From positions 1 through 64,000 of the forward strand of contig CAVYYF010000007.1 of assembly GCA_963772675.1 (NCBI GenBank): a stretch of 64,000 nucleotides of DNA. Direction: 5' to 3'. The DNA is from JAKAGZ01 sp963772675. Lineage in GTDB: Bacteria; Bacteroidota; Ignavibacteria; Ignavibacteriales; Ignavibacteriaceae. Shown here one piece after another: positions 1 to 7,895 of the stretch. Each line of letters begins with the position of its first letter. Position 1 is the first letter of the stretch. The notes beneath the pieces are model-generated. The model was given only the letters and a program-made list of their open reading frames with translations. It had not been told where the DNA came from and did no database searches. The position numbers were made by a program, and so were the translations under genes.

Positions 1-1138
1 CATATCTCTTGGGCGTAATGAAAGTCCTTCGCCGCACCGCAGTATATTGTTTTTATGACTTTCCCAAATGTATTTTGTAATACCCAATGGTGTGAAAAGA
101 AACTCTTTAGCAAATGCCAGGGGCTTTTTTGCCTCAAGGAATTGAATGATACCGCCAAGAAGAACAGAACCACCGCTGTTATAATTAAATTTTTCACCCG
201 GTTTATTTGCCATTGGCCGGCTAAGAATATATCGGAAACAATCATTGGTTCAAACATCTCTGACGGGTAATCATCCCACTCCAAACCCGCTGTCATAGTT
301 AAAATATGTTTTAATTTGATTTCCTCTCTTCCCCCTGATTTTAATGAACCATATTCCGGGAAAAAATTAAATACAGGTTGTTCAATATCTACGTCTTTAT
401 GATGATCCAAAGCTATTCCAATTAATAAGGAAGTAACACTTTTTGTGCACGAACGAATTTTTTGCAGATCATCCCCGTTATAACCGTAAAAATATTCTTC
501 TGCTATTAATTTGTTGTCTTTGAATATTAAAAGTGATTTTTATGCTGCCGTATTTCTGATCAATCACTTCTTTCATCAGGTTTGATATTGACGAAGAATC
601 TCTTGAAAAACTATAGATTGATTCCGTTTTCAAGCCGTCACCTGTTTGTTCAGGTTTTTTGCAGGAATAAGTTATCTTTCCGTTTTTATCAGGAACTCGC
701 GGGTACAATAATCTGGCTTCAAGATTTTTATCGGCACGAACAAAATCTAATGGTTTTAAGGGATCATCCTGTGAATGGATTGCGCCTTTAAGAATTTCAT
801 TTTCAGCATCCAGGCTGCATATTAAAGTATCTGAATCTTCATCAAGCAAAGTAATTCTTTTTGCAATAGCACCAGTATCGGCATATTTAAATAAACTTCC
901 ATTCAGCTATGGACTCACCGTCCTTCAGGAAAAAACCACGTGCTGTCATTATTCTAGTACTATCTCTTCTGATTAGCAATGCAACTTGTTGTGCCCACGG
1001 CTGAAATAGAGAAGATGTTTCTGGTGTTGATATCCACAATCCTTCGATATCAGTAGTAGAATTGATATTTCTATTAAAACAAGTATTGAAGGAAAGTATT
1101 ATCAAAGCCGCCGTAAGGAATAATTTTGATTTATTCAT
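1..1138 (-). pseudogene. Lipoprotein-type serine hydrolase (beta-lactamase class C fold), frameshifted, runs off left edge
   Basis: The protein starts at 1138 with a hydrophobic leader ending in a cysteine, which suggests a lipoprotein. Three shifts in frame, near 895, 550 and 220, are needed to read it. After re-joining, the chain contains SCTKS, the SxxK nucleophile motif of the Beta-lactamase (class C/serine hydrolase) family, then YNSGGS as the YxN/S motif, and an LSLRPRDM segment at the edge. The C-terminus lies outside the window. One shift is at a short A run, so indel error is possible. A second broken member of the same family lies at 8696-9782. Its start is about 75 bp from the attC-like repeat at 1215-1484, so it may itself be the next cassette of that array. 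Substrate unknown. Confidence 0.75.
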
Positions 1139-1214
1139 CCCGGACTCCTTTAATATATTGGATATTCGGTTACTCGATATAAGTATATTGTTTTGATTTT
1201 ATTCTATACAACAT

Positions 1215-1484
1215 GGTATAACGAAGTTGCCAATAAGCGGCGCCCCAAAGCCTGCCCGCCGAAGCCGCAGGACGAAGACGGGAACAGAGATGCCGCTTAA
1301 AAAACAACTGCCGAATGATTTAGGCAAACTGCCGATGCTTAACTTTCTCGTAAGCGCAGTTTGAAACAATGTTATTTAATAGAACTACCTTTAACAAGTT
1401 AGCCGAAACGGAACGACTAACTATAAAATTTATAAAATGCCGAAAGCGAATATGGGGTCGGCTTGAGTGGCTTGTTAGCTGCTT
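1215..1484 (-). repeat. attC-like recombination site 1 (integron cassette array)
   Basis: The two ends are imperfectly complementary: TAACGAAGTTGCCAATAAGC on the left and GCTTGAGTGGCTTGTTAGC on the right (plus strand). This is the R''/L'' and L'/R' layout of attC sites. On the minus strand the left end reads GTTATAC, an approximate GTTRRRY core. It follows the 3' end of the gene at 1574-2128 by about 90 bp. The centre holds a hairpin at about 1324-1363 shared with sites 2 and 4. It is the most diverged and longest of the four repeats. Longer than typical attC sites, so the assignment rests on ends, polarity and context. Confidence 0.65.
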
Positions 1485-1573
1485 AATTTTTATTGTGTTT
1501 TTATTTATATCCTAAAATATTTTTGTTAAATATTCTTTCCCTTTTATTATAACTTCATATGCTTTAATAACGA

Positions 1574-2128
1574 TTAATAAATCTTTGGTATTAATCGATA
1601 TGTCTTTTTTATATATTCAGAATAATCCATTTCGAATTGTTTAAGTAAAAGTTTCTCTTCAATTTCAATTCGATGAATGAATGCAATTGTAATTGGTAAT
1701 ATAATTATTGTAAAGGATACCCAATTGTTAAGAGAAATTCCAAAACCAATAAAAGAAACTAAAGAGCCTAAATATGAAGGATGTCGGATAATTTTGTAGA
1801 TCCCATATTTTATTATTTTATGATTCTCTTTAACAGTTAAATTGACAGTAAAAAACTTTCCTAACGACCAAACTGCTATAAATCTGAATATCATTCCTGC
1901 TATTATCAAAAAAAGTCCTATATACGGTATAATTATCAACCTACTTATAGGGAATTTGAAAAATATACTGACAATAATTCCTAAGTCAATAGCAATAGCT
2001 ATTGTAATCCAGATAATTCTCATTGAACCTTTGTCTTGGTCATCTTTATTATTATCGGAACGAAAAAATATATTAAGTAATAATTCTGAGATAAACCATA
2101 TAGCCCATATTATAATAAAGGTAATCAT
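1574..2128 (-). CDS. Isoprenylcysteine carboxyl methyltransferase-like membrane protein (cassette gene)
   Basis: The 184-residue protein has about five membrane helices and the conserved RHPSY motif at residues 115-119 followed by a glycine-rich helix, then a conserved acidic/Tyr stretch near 155-172. This is the layout of the ICMT/PEMT-type methyltransferases (NnrU-like, PF04191/PF04140 group), which bind S-adenosylmethionine at the membrane. Prokaryotic members rarely have known substrates. It lies between two attC-like repeats with its 3' end facing repeat 1, as a cassette gene should. Members of this family are common integron cassette cargo. Intact, no frameshift seen. Methyl acceptor cannot be inferred. 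Confidence 0.8.
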   Translation of the reverse strand: MITFIIIWAIWFISELLLNIFFRSDNNKDDQDKGSMRIIWITIAIAIDLGIIVSIFFKFPISRLIIIPYIGLFLIIAGMIFRFIAVWSLGKFFTVNLTVKENHKIIKYGIYKIIRHPSYLGSLVSFIGFGISLNNWVSFTIIILPITIAFIHRIEIEEKLLLKQFEMDYSEYIKKTYRLIPKIY

Positions 2129-2194
2129 ATTTTATGCACGGCTTTTATATTGTTTTGATCAATCTTTTATAATTAGAACTTTTTATAATATTAG

Positions 2195-2423
2195 CAGCTA
2201 ACGGCGTTGCCGATAAGCGGCGCCCCAGAACAAGTATGCCACTTGAAAAACAACTGCCGATTATTTAGCAAACTGTGCTTAACTTTCATCGTAAGCGCAG
2301 TTTGCAATTTATTAATTAGAACTACTAGCTTTAACAAGTTAGCCGAAACGGAGCTACTAACCTTAATACTTATAAAATACCAAATGCGAATACGGCGTCC
2401 GATTGATTGACAGGTTATATGGC
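2195..2423 (-). repeat. attC-like recombination site 2
   Basis: Left end AGCTAACGGCGTTGCCGATA and right end GATTGATTGACAGGTTATAT (plus strand) are imperfect inverted repeats. On the minus strand the left end gives CGCCGTTAGCT, a GTTRRRY-like core site. It begins a few bases after the stop codon of the gene at 2427-2837. The first 110 bp or so are essentially identical to repeat 4. A 14-base-pair stem with one mismatch and a 10-base loop lies at 2268-2305. On the minus strand it is followed by the gene at 1574-2128, in the same direction. Confidence 0.7.
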
Positions 2424-2426
2424 ATC

Positions 2427-2837
2427 TTACTTTTTAGCTCGTGTTATCCATATTCTTTTATTTTTTTTAAGATTATACATATACAATTCATTTGAAGTAA
2501 TTAATACTTTATAAGGTGGCAACCAATAACCGCTATCATATCTATCATATTCCGGTACTTCCCATAAACTTCCATCTTCAGTTTCAAGAACTGCTCCATC
2601 GCCATATTCTTGAATTACATTTGTATAATATCCAGAATTGAGTATAATATGTCCGGATAAATGTTTAACAAATATTTCATCGCCTTCAATAAAAGCTGTT
2701 CCAGAATTATGATCTTCATCAACAATTATAATTATATCTGAAAGTGGTAATGCATATGTTGCGTATGAAGTTATCCATTTGCTTCCATCCATTAATTCAA
2801 TTAGATCATCAGACACATCTTGAATTGTGCTACTCAA
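2427..2837 (-). CDS. Putative secreted protein of unknown function (cassette gene, 5' end uncertain)
   Basis: I do not recognise the family. The 136-residue frame opens with TTG and contains two similar segments, DGSKWITS near the N-terminus and DGSLWEVP further on, which suggests a small repeated beta fold. Upstream in other frames, up to about 2930, lies an ATG followed by a hydrophobic stretch ending in a signal-peptidase-like site and residues that join naturally to this frame. The true gene probably runs 2427-2930 and carries one or more indels in its signal peptide. The stop codon is directly beside attC-like repeat 2, in cassette polarity. Confidence 0.6.
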   Translation of the reverse strand: MSSTIQDVSDDLIELMDGSKWITSYATYALPLSDIIIIVDEDHNSGTAFIEGDEIFVKHLSGHIILNSGYYTNVIQEYGDGAVLETEDGSLWEVPEYDRYDSGYWLPPYKVLITSNELYMYNLKKNKRIWITRAKK

Positions 2838-3006
2838 ATATTGAACTTTTATGATTTTTGTTTGGTTGGGCAGTTAACAATTGTGAAATAATAAAAAACA
2901 AGAAACATGACTTTTATAATTTTTGAGTTCATTTTATAAACTAAAATATTTCATAAAAATGTCTTTATATGTATTCCAAAATCCACCTATAATAGTAGTA
3001 CAAGAG

Positions 3007-3373
3007 TCAGAAATATTTGATCGGTTCTTTATATTCAGATGGCAAACTTGATAAGTCTTCTTTTCTCAATTCAAATAATGGATCGTGAGCGGCTCTGTTT
3101 CTCAATTTGCGTAAACATTCAAGAATATTGTAAAAATTATCATTTATTAGTTCGACTTCATTGATAAGCAATAATTTTGCAGAATATGAAAAATCAATAT
3201 TGTTTTGTAAGACCTTTTTCCCATTCTTGATATTATTTTCGATTAAATATATTTACAAGGATTTCAAGTAATGCATTGGTTAAAATTAAAACAGAACGGG
3301 GATCTTGACCGACCTTATTTATATTATGAAATATTGGGATTAGCTCAATCTTTTCGTCTTTTCCTTTTTTCAT
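3007..3373 (-). pseudogene. MltR-like (mannitol repressor family) fragment, frameshifted
   Basis: Two short frames join into one chain of about 120 residues. The first starts at 3373 and contains DPRSVLILTNALLEIL. After a shift near 3250 the second contains FSYSAKLLL and LRKLRNRAAHDP and stops at 3007-3009. These three segments match the pattern of the MltR/DUF4145-like family, in which an LRKIRNxFAH motif is typical. The founding member represses mannitol genes in enterobacteria, but most family members have no known target. No repeat separates it from the gene at 2427-2837, so both may belong to one cassette or an intervening attC may have been lost. Confidence 0.5.
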
Positions 3374-3415
3374 TAATTTCTCACTAATCTTTAAAATATT
3401 TCCGATACTTTGAAC

Positions 3416-3604
3416 AATATAACGGCGTGGTTTTTAAGCCGCCGCCCATAGCAATAATGCAGCTTAACTTACCAACGCTAATAATTTATAAAAACTTCTT
3501 TTACTTAAATCACTTTTAACAGCAACTTTGTTTTCTAATCTAAACTAAAAAACCTAACCTACCGCATCGAAGAGGCGGCCGGCTTGAAGAACAGGTTAGG
3601 CTGT
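3416..3604 (-). repeat. attC-like recombination site 3
   Basis: The ends are ATATAACGGCGTGGTTTTTA on the left and GCTTGAAGAACAGGTTAGG on the right (plus strand), with GC-rich CCGCCGCCC and GGCGGCCGGC arms that pair. On the minus strand the start reads GCCTAACC and the far end CGCCGTTATA. This is the shortest site and its centre is AT-rich without the hairpin seen in the others. It starts about 30 bp after the stop codon of the broken gene at 3637-4118. Confidence 0.65.
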
Positions 3605-3636
3605 TAATTAAATTACAACTAACGTATATTAAATTA

Positions 3637-4118
3637 TTATTTATTTATTTTGCCTTTAAAATCATATTCTTGCGACTTTAATTTTTGTGGTTCTTCTAAA
3701 GGTTCGGTTACATTCTTTTCAATAATAGTTCGAGCTGATACTATCACATTCCATGCTTGTCTCAATTCTCTGTCATCTTTTGTTGATTTCCATTGTGCCA
3801 AAAAAGTAAAATACATACTCGCTGTTCTATAAGCTTTGAACGAATCCTTCTCGCGCTTCTGGTTCAAGATATAAGCAATTTTCTCTATACCACTTTTCGC
3901 ATTTTTGTGTGTAGGATTTTATCATTTTCAGATTTATGTGCAGCCGCGGGTAATTCCCATGAAAAATTATAAGCTTCTTGGTGTGCTTTGAGTTTTTGGT
4001 CTAGCGCGGCAAAAAAATACCTATATGATCTTTCATACTTAAATTTTTTGAAAGTAATATAGGAACCAATAATTATTCCTATAATGCCTGCCAAGGAAGA
4101 AATAATTGCGGATTCCAT
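3637..4118 (-). pseudogene. Small membrane-anchored protein of unknown function, frameshifted (cassette gene)
   Basis: The N-terminal piece (4118-3885) begins with a single hydrophobic helix, then a KF/Y-rich basic turn and an ALDQKLKAHQEA helix. The C-terminal piece (3867-3637) carries AYRTASMYFTF and a charged tail. Between them, in a third frame, lies CEKWYRENCLYLEPEAR, which reads as the missing link. The original product would be about 160 residues with one N-terminal membrane helix and a cytoplasmic helical domain. Family not recognised. Both halves lie in the same cassette interval, between repeats 3 and 4. Two indels of one base each would explain the state. Confidence 0.5.
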
Positions 4119-4177
4119 AATATCTCCTGAAGAATTCTAACGATTAAAACTATTTGTATTAAAAAAAATAATTTATA

Positions 4178-4386
4178 CAGCCTAACGGCGTTGCCGATAA
4201 GCGGCGCCCCAGAACAAGTATGCCACTTGAAAAACAACTGCCGATTATTTAGCAAACTGTGCTTAACTTTCATCGTAAGCGCAGTTTGCAAGATGTTATT
4301 AATTAGCACGATTACCTTAAACAAGTTAGCCGAAACAGCCTGTCCCGCCAAAGGAAGGAGTGTCCGCTTGATTGGCTGTTTAGGTT
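4178..4386 (-). repeat. attC-like recombination site 4
   Basis: Left end AGCCTAACGGCGTTGCCGAT and right end GCTTGATTGGCTGTTTAGGT (plus strand) form an imperfect inverted repeat. On the minus strand it ends in GCCGTTAGGC, a perfect GTTRRRY core. The re-framed stop codon of the EVE-domain gene (4380-4382) lies inside its right end, a situation well known for integron cassettes. The hairpin with 14-base arms is at 4252-4289. Nearly identical to repeat 2 over the first half, but diverged in the second half. Confidence 0.72.
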
Positions 4387-4528
4387 TTGTGATTAAAATA
4401 TTTATCTTTTATTATGCGCCATTCTTCATTTGTTAAAGGGAAATTGGTGCCTTGGCTTTGCCGGAAAATGCTGATGTTTTCTAAACCAATAGTAGCTTTT
4501 AATTCATTTCTATAGATAGGTTTGTTGA

Positions 4529-5266
4529 CTATATTTTTAAAACTCTCATTTTAACTCTCAACCTTTCTTTATTGTTATAAGAAGTATCAACCCAGTATTT
4601 ATCTTCATCATTTGTTACATTCAATAATTGTGGGTTTGAAGTAATTTCTGTTAAAGCATAGATCCCACCCTCCGCACCAGAAAGCCAAATTAATGCAAGA
4701 TGACCTTTTGCAATTTCATTTATATGTTGGTTGACTGTCCAATGCATATTTGGGCCAATCGCGTCATCAGATAAAGCGTTTAATACATCATAACGATTCG
4801 GGTTAGCTTGAAATATCCATACTCTTTCAGCCTCCGGAATTAAAGCAATTAACTCAGGTTCAATTGTCTTATTTTTTTGTTTAGCGTCAATAAACTGATA
4901 ATTATATTTTTCTGCAATGATGTTAATTGAATTGATACCCAGTTCCTTACATTCAATTCCAATAGTTTCTAAAAACTTTTTCCTTTCTGCCGGGATAATA
5001 TTTGCGCATAGGACTAATTCAACGAAACCATCGGGTTGTTCATTTTTTAATAATCCATAGTATTCCATCACTTGTCCTGAAGCATCTCTTGAAAGAATAC
5101 CGCGTTTAACTTCAACAATCACTTTTCTTTTAAATTTATCTTCAAAAATGATATCTGCATAACACTTACCAAGTCTTATTTGTTGTCCAATTAATTTAAA
5201 ACCGGATGAGGGGAAAAATTCATCGGGGTATTTTGCAATTAAATTTTCAATATCTTTTTCTAACAT
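4529..5266 (-). CDS. PD-(D/E)XK (NucS/DUF91-like) plus EVE domain protein (cassette gene, C-terminus shifted)
   Basis: Residues 1-120 look like the DUF91/NucS-type nuclease core, with D38 and the E52-V-K54 pair forming a PD-(D/E)XK-like active site and a following QVMEYY helix. Residues 148-245 open an EVE/PUA-like domain (VWIFQANP, then GHLALIW), a fold that binds modified bases such as 5-methylcytosine derivatives. The open frame stops at 4529, but a shift near 4540 continues the EVE domain (NKPIYRNEL, then a helical end) to a stop at 4380-4382 inside attC-like repeat 4. Expected full length is about 295 residues. By analogy it could be a modification-dependent restriction or DNA-surveillance enzyme; this is inference. 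First cassette of the array by polarity. Confidence 0.75.
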   Translation of the reverse strand: MLEKDIENLIAKYPDEFFPSSGFKLIGQQIRLGKCYADIIFEDKFKRKVIVEVKRGILSRDASGQVMEYYGLLKNEQPDGFVELVLCANIIPAERKKFLETIGIECKELGINSINIIAEKYNYQFIDAKQKNKTIEPELIALIPEAERVWIFQANPNRYDVLNALSDDAIGPNMHWTVNQHINEIAKGHLALIWLSGAEGGIYALTEITSNPQLLNVTNDEDKYWVDTSYNNKERLRVKMRVLKI

Positions 5267-5507
5267 TATTTTTTAACACTCCTGTTTAATATCTATTTTG
5301 CGCGGTATATTAGCTATAGGGGCATATATAATTCATTCTTCTGTTTTATGTCTTATTTTTCATCCGCAAGCTCCCCTTACAGGAAATGCCGGTTGGAGGG
5401 CCCCATCACTCTATTTCATTTAAATTAGCAAATTAGAACTATCAAAGCAATCAATATTTTTGCTAAGCGGTTGAATATCTCGATAAATCCCTGGTAATAT
5501 CTCTTCC

Positions 5508-6113
5508 TTAAAACTCAACCTCTTCCATCCCCATATCCCTGTTATTCTTATATGGCACGCACAACTCAAAATTCTCTTCAACACTTTGTGCCAGGTATTT
5601 CTTTGCCTGCTTTACATTTAATATTACAGGCATTCTGTTATGTATCTTTGCCATAAAAGTATTGGGTTCGGTAGTAATCAAAGAAGTGCAAACCTGGTCT
5701 TTTATTTTGAAGTAAAGTGCAGGCACAAAAAAGATCTCGCTTTTCTTCAGATAGATTTCGTGCGGTATCTTTTCTTTTTTGCTTATGCGCTTCCATTCAT
5801 AAAACCTGTCCATCGGTACAAGTGCTCTGTTCTTATTAAACAACCTTAACCAGAATGGCTTCTCTCTTATCGTTTCTATCCTGCTATTAAATATCAATGG
5901 TGATTTATCTGAAAACTTTATTCCCCATTTAGTGCTTTCAAGTATATTATCCTCATCCTTATTTATCACTGTAATGATCGGCACAGAAGGGGGAATGTTC
6001 AGCTTGGGAAGCTTTTCGTTCTTTAATAGTTTATTACTTATTGCTATTCCCGCATCTTCGAGAGTTGCAATAATCTTTTTAGTTGGCTGGTCTAACCCGA
6101 ATCGTCCGCACAT
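5508..6113 (-). CDS. SRAP domain protein (YedK/HMCES family)
   Basis: Starts MCGRFG, leaving Cys2 at the mature N-terminus after methionine removal. N76 and R78, E106 (in FYEWKR) and H158 (in HNRMPV) complete the set of residues conserved in the family. SRAP proteins form a covalent thiazolidine link to abasic sites in single-stranded DNA through Cys2 and so shield them. Length (201) is slightly short of the usual 210-230. It stands at the upstream side of the cassette array, about 240 bp from the first cassette gene; no integrase or attI site is seen here. It appears to be a normal chromosomal DNA-repair gene. Confidence 0.92.
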   Translation of the reverse strand: MCGRFGLDQPTKKIIATLEDAGIAISNKLLKNEKLPKLNIPPSVPIITVINKDEDNILESTKWGIKFSDKSPLIFNSRIETIREKPFWLRLFNKNRALVPMDRFYEWKRISKKEKIPHEIYLKKSEIFFVPALYFKIKDQVCTSLITTEPNTFMAKIHNRMPVILNVKQAKKYLAQSVEENFELCVPYKNNRDMGMEEVEF

Positions 6114-6248
6114 ATAATTTCCGTTGTTTGTTTTTAGGGTAACTTAACTAGGTTTAATTTAGCAAAAAGTATTTTAATTGGCAGACTAATAGCCTTGAAA
6201 TAGACTGTTTTACTAATGATTTGCAATTCTTAATCGAATAGTGTACGT

Positions 6249-6548
6249 TTGAGCACTATGGATAAGAAAACCTTTCATTCCAGGCTGTTTAAGAGGAAAA
6301 TTCAGCCGGATAACCCGGATTATTGGATAATACTGTATGCCGAAGTTCAGCACAGGCTTAAACAGATTGAAGATCTCAACTGCCTCTGCCATTTCTGCAG
6401 AGATGAAAGAAATTCACTTCAATGGACTCTGAAAAACCTGATAAAGGATGGTCACATAGAAGAAAATCCCAAACCTAGAAACTTTGCTGGTAAAGGGTAC
6501 TGTGCTAAGATAAAAGACGAAGAGCAAAAGCAGGGTCGTCCTTATTAG
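6249..6548 (+). CDS. Small hypothetical protein with clustered cysteines
   Basis: A 99-residue frame, probably starting at one of two ATG codons (6258 is the first true ATG-like alternative). It is rich in charged residues, has no signal or membrane segment, and carries CLCHFC near the middle, which could bind a metal. It is the only plus-strand frame among minus-strand neighbours and the tail is low in complexity. No family recognised. A real gene is plausible but not certain. Confidence 0.4.
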   Translation: MSTMDKKTFHSRLFKRKIQPDNPDYWIILYAEVQHRLKQIEDLNCLCHFCRDERNSLQWTLKNLIKDGHIEENPKPRNFAGKGYCAKIKDEEQKQGRPY

Positions 6549-6566
6549 CTATTTTTTTACTTTTGC

Positions 6567-6618
6567 CCTCCTTCGCCCTTCGGGCTCGTAAGTTATCGTT
6601 GCTCCATTTCATTTCGCA
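6567..6618. repeat. Dispersed repeat copy A
   Basis: The 35 bases from 6584 to 6618 (GCTCGTAAGTTATCGTTGCT and onward) match 15362-15396 at 33 of 35 positions. Both copies are preceded by CTCCTTCGC and a C-rich stretch. A third fragment, GAACTCCTTCGCT, is at 6702-6714 inside an inverted repeat (TTGAACT/AGTTCAA, 6700-6724). It carries no open frame and lies in a gene-free stretch (6549-6848) that otherwise holds only the terminator at 6665-6690. Confidence 0.6.
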
Positions 6619-6664
6619 CAGCGGAGAGCCTTGTTTTTAATTCCAATGCAAAGCAACAACAATA

Positions 6665-6690
6665 AAAAAAGCCGGAGATTATCCGGCTTA
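6665..6690 (-). terminator. Rho-independent terminator
   Basis: AAGCCGG and CCGGCTT (6669-6675 and 6683-6689) form a 7-bp stem with a 7-base loop. On the minus strand the stem is followed by a run of T, so it ends transcripts coming from the gene at 6849-7262. The plus strand lacks a clear T run. Confidence 0.7.
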
Positions 6691-6848
6691 ATTTGTCTAT
6701 TGAACTCCTTCGCTACTAGTTCAACTCATAAATAATCTATTACCTATAAGTACTCACTATTTAAACTATAAGAATGAGTCTTTGCTATTAATTCATTTAA
6801 TTGATTGTTAGACATACCTATTTGTTTGCTGTAAAGGAATTATTATAT

Positions 6849-7262
6849 CTATTTATCCAAATTATTTTCATTTTTATTGGCAGCATTTTTTTGCCTGTGT
6901 TGTTTGCTGATTAGAATTATTATTGTGGCTCCCAAAATTAGCAGAAAGAATATTAGCATATAGCACCATTCAGCCGGCCCAGCGTGCCCCATTGATTCAA
7001 TTCCAGTTGACATCTCTAACCAGGACCAAACCGGGTTTAAGATTATTGTAATTATTATGCTTGATGGAATTGCTGTTATGATTACCACAAATAATAATAG
7101 AATTATATGAAAAGGCTTTTTAAACTGATCTTTTCTTAAGCGGCTCAATACCCAAATGGTTATACACAAACCGATTATTATTACAATTAGCCAAAAGAAT
7201 GCAAAGGGTATATGCTGAAGTATAAATATATAGATAGTCTCACCAATTTTCATAAGGTTCAC
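6849..7262 (-). CDS. Three-helix membrane protein of unknown function
   Basis: A 137-residue protein with hydrophobic helices at about 18-38, 52-75 and 98-120, a short extracytoplasmic stretch (WLEMSTGIES) between the last two and a lysine/asparagine-rich C-terminal tail. I do not recognise the family. Same strand as the genes that follow in the 7.4-9.8 kb block but separated by 119 bp from the next. A terminator at 6665-6690 closes the unit. Confidence 0.6.
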   Translation of the reverse strand: MNLMKIGETIYIFILQHIPFAFFWLIVIIIGLCITIWVLSRLRKDQFKKPFHIILLLFVVIITAIPSSIIITIILNPVWSWLEMSTGIESMGHAGPAEWCYMLIFFLLILGATIIILISKQHRQKNAANKNENNLDK

Positions 7263-7381
7263 TATTAAAGAAAATATTAATATTCATATTTTATGGTTTT
7301 AACTGAGCAGAAAAATAAAGTAATGGGATATTAATTTTAATTCAATCATTTTTTGGAATTTAATTAGTTAAATTTTATTTA

Positions 7382-7855
7382 TTACTTTTTTATCAACTCC
7401 GGAAGATTCCTTAATTTTGAAACGGATCTAAATTTCCCCTTATCCTCAATATAAATGTCCAACACGGCGGGGATTCCTTTTATTTCTGTTTTCATTGTGC
7501 CAACAATAAGCTGGATTCCCACCAATCTTCCATCCACTAAATTTAAAGTAACCTGAACGCAAGAAGGAAGATTTAAGTTATTGCTATCTCCTGCTATCCC
7601 AGTGTGTTCTCCGCAATCATTTACCTCCCATTCAGTTGTAACTTTAGGTCCGACAAGAGATTTTAGCCAATCTTCAAATCGCTGTTTTGATAAAGTGGAG
7701 TCAAGGTCACATACATTAATATTTTGTGCATATGTGATGAACTTCTTTTCTTGAGATTGAGCATTGCATAAGGTAGATATTAAAAAAAGCAGAATTGTCA
7801 TATGGATAAATAGACCTTTATAGGATCTACTGAGTTCTGAAGTTAATTTTTGCAT
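7382..7855 (-). CDS. Secreted protein of unknown function
   Basis: The 157-residue protein has a signal peptide (hydrophobic core about 16-30, cleavage after CNAQ). The mature part has cysteines in DVCDL-like, VNDCGEH and LPSCVQ contexts, which may pair in the periplasm, and ends in a basic helix. Family not recognised. A possible earlier start would shorten the leader; the second methionine near residue 19 is an alternative. Lies 40 bp downstream of the YoaP-type acetyltransferase gene on the same strand. Confidence 0.6.
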   Translation of the reverse strand: MQKLTSELSRSYKGLFIHMTILLFLISTLCNAQSQEKKFITYAQNINVCDLDSTLSKQRFEDWLKSLVGPKVTTEWEVNDCGEHTGIAGDSNNLNLPSCVQVTLNLVDGRLVGIQLIVGTMKTEIKGIPAVLDIYIEDKGKFRSVSKLRNLPELIKK

Positions 7856-7895
7856 TTGTATTTACTCCTCTCACTTAAAAAACGCCATCCATTTA

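Noticed and set aside
55..270. Plus-strand frame at the left edge
   Set aside because: It is the reverse strand of the serine hydrolase coding region.
1215..4386. CRISPR array
   Set aside because: The repeats are about 190-270 bp, only four in number, diverge from each other and are separated by whole genes. There are no short regular spacers and no cas genes.
1215..4386. MITE or transposon terminal repeats instead of attC
   Set aside because: No transposase-like frame, no target duplications seen, and every repeat is on the 3' side of a gene with the same polarity. Not fully excluded; a covariance-model search would decide.
5267..5507. attI site and integron integrase upstream of the first cassette
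   Set aside because: No GTTRRRY-like core or integrase frame could be found here; the next gene is SRAP.
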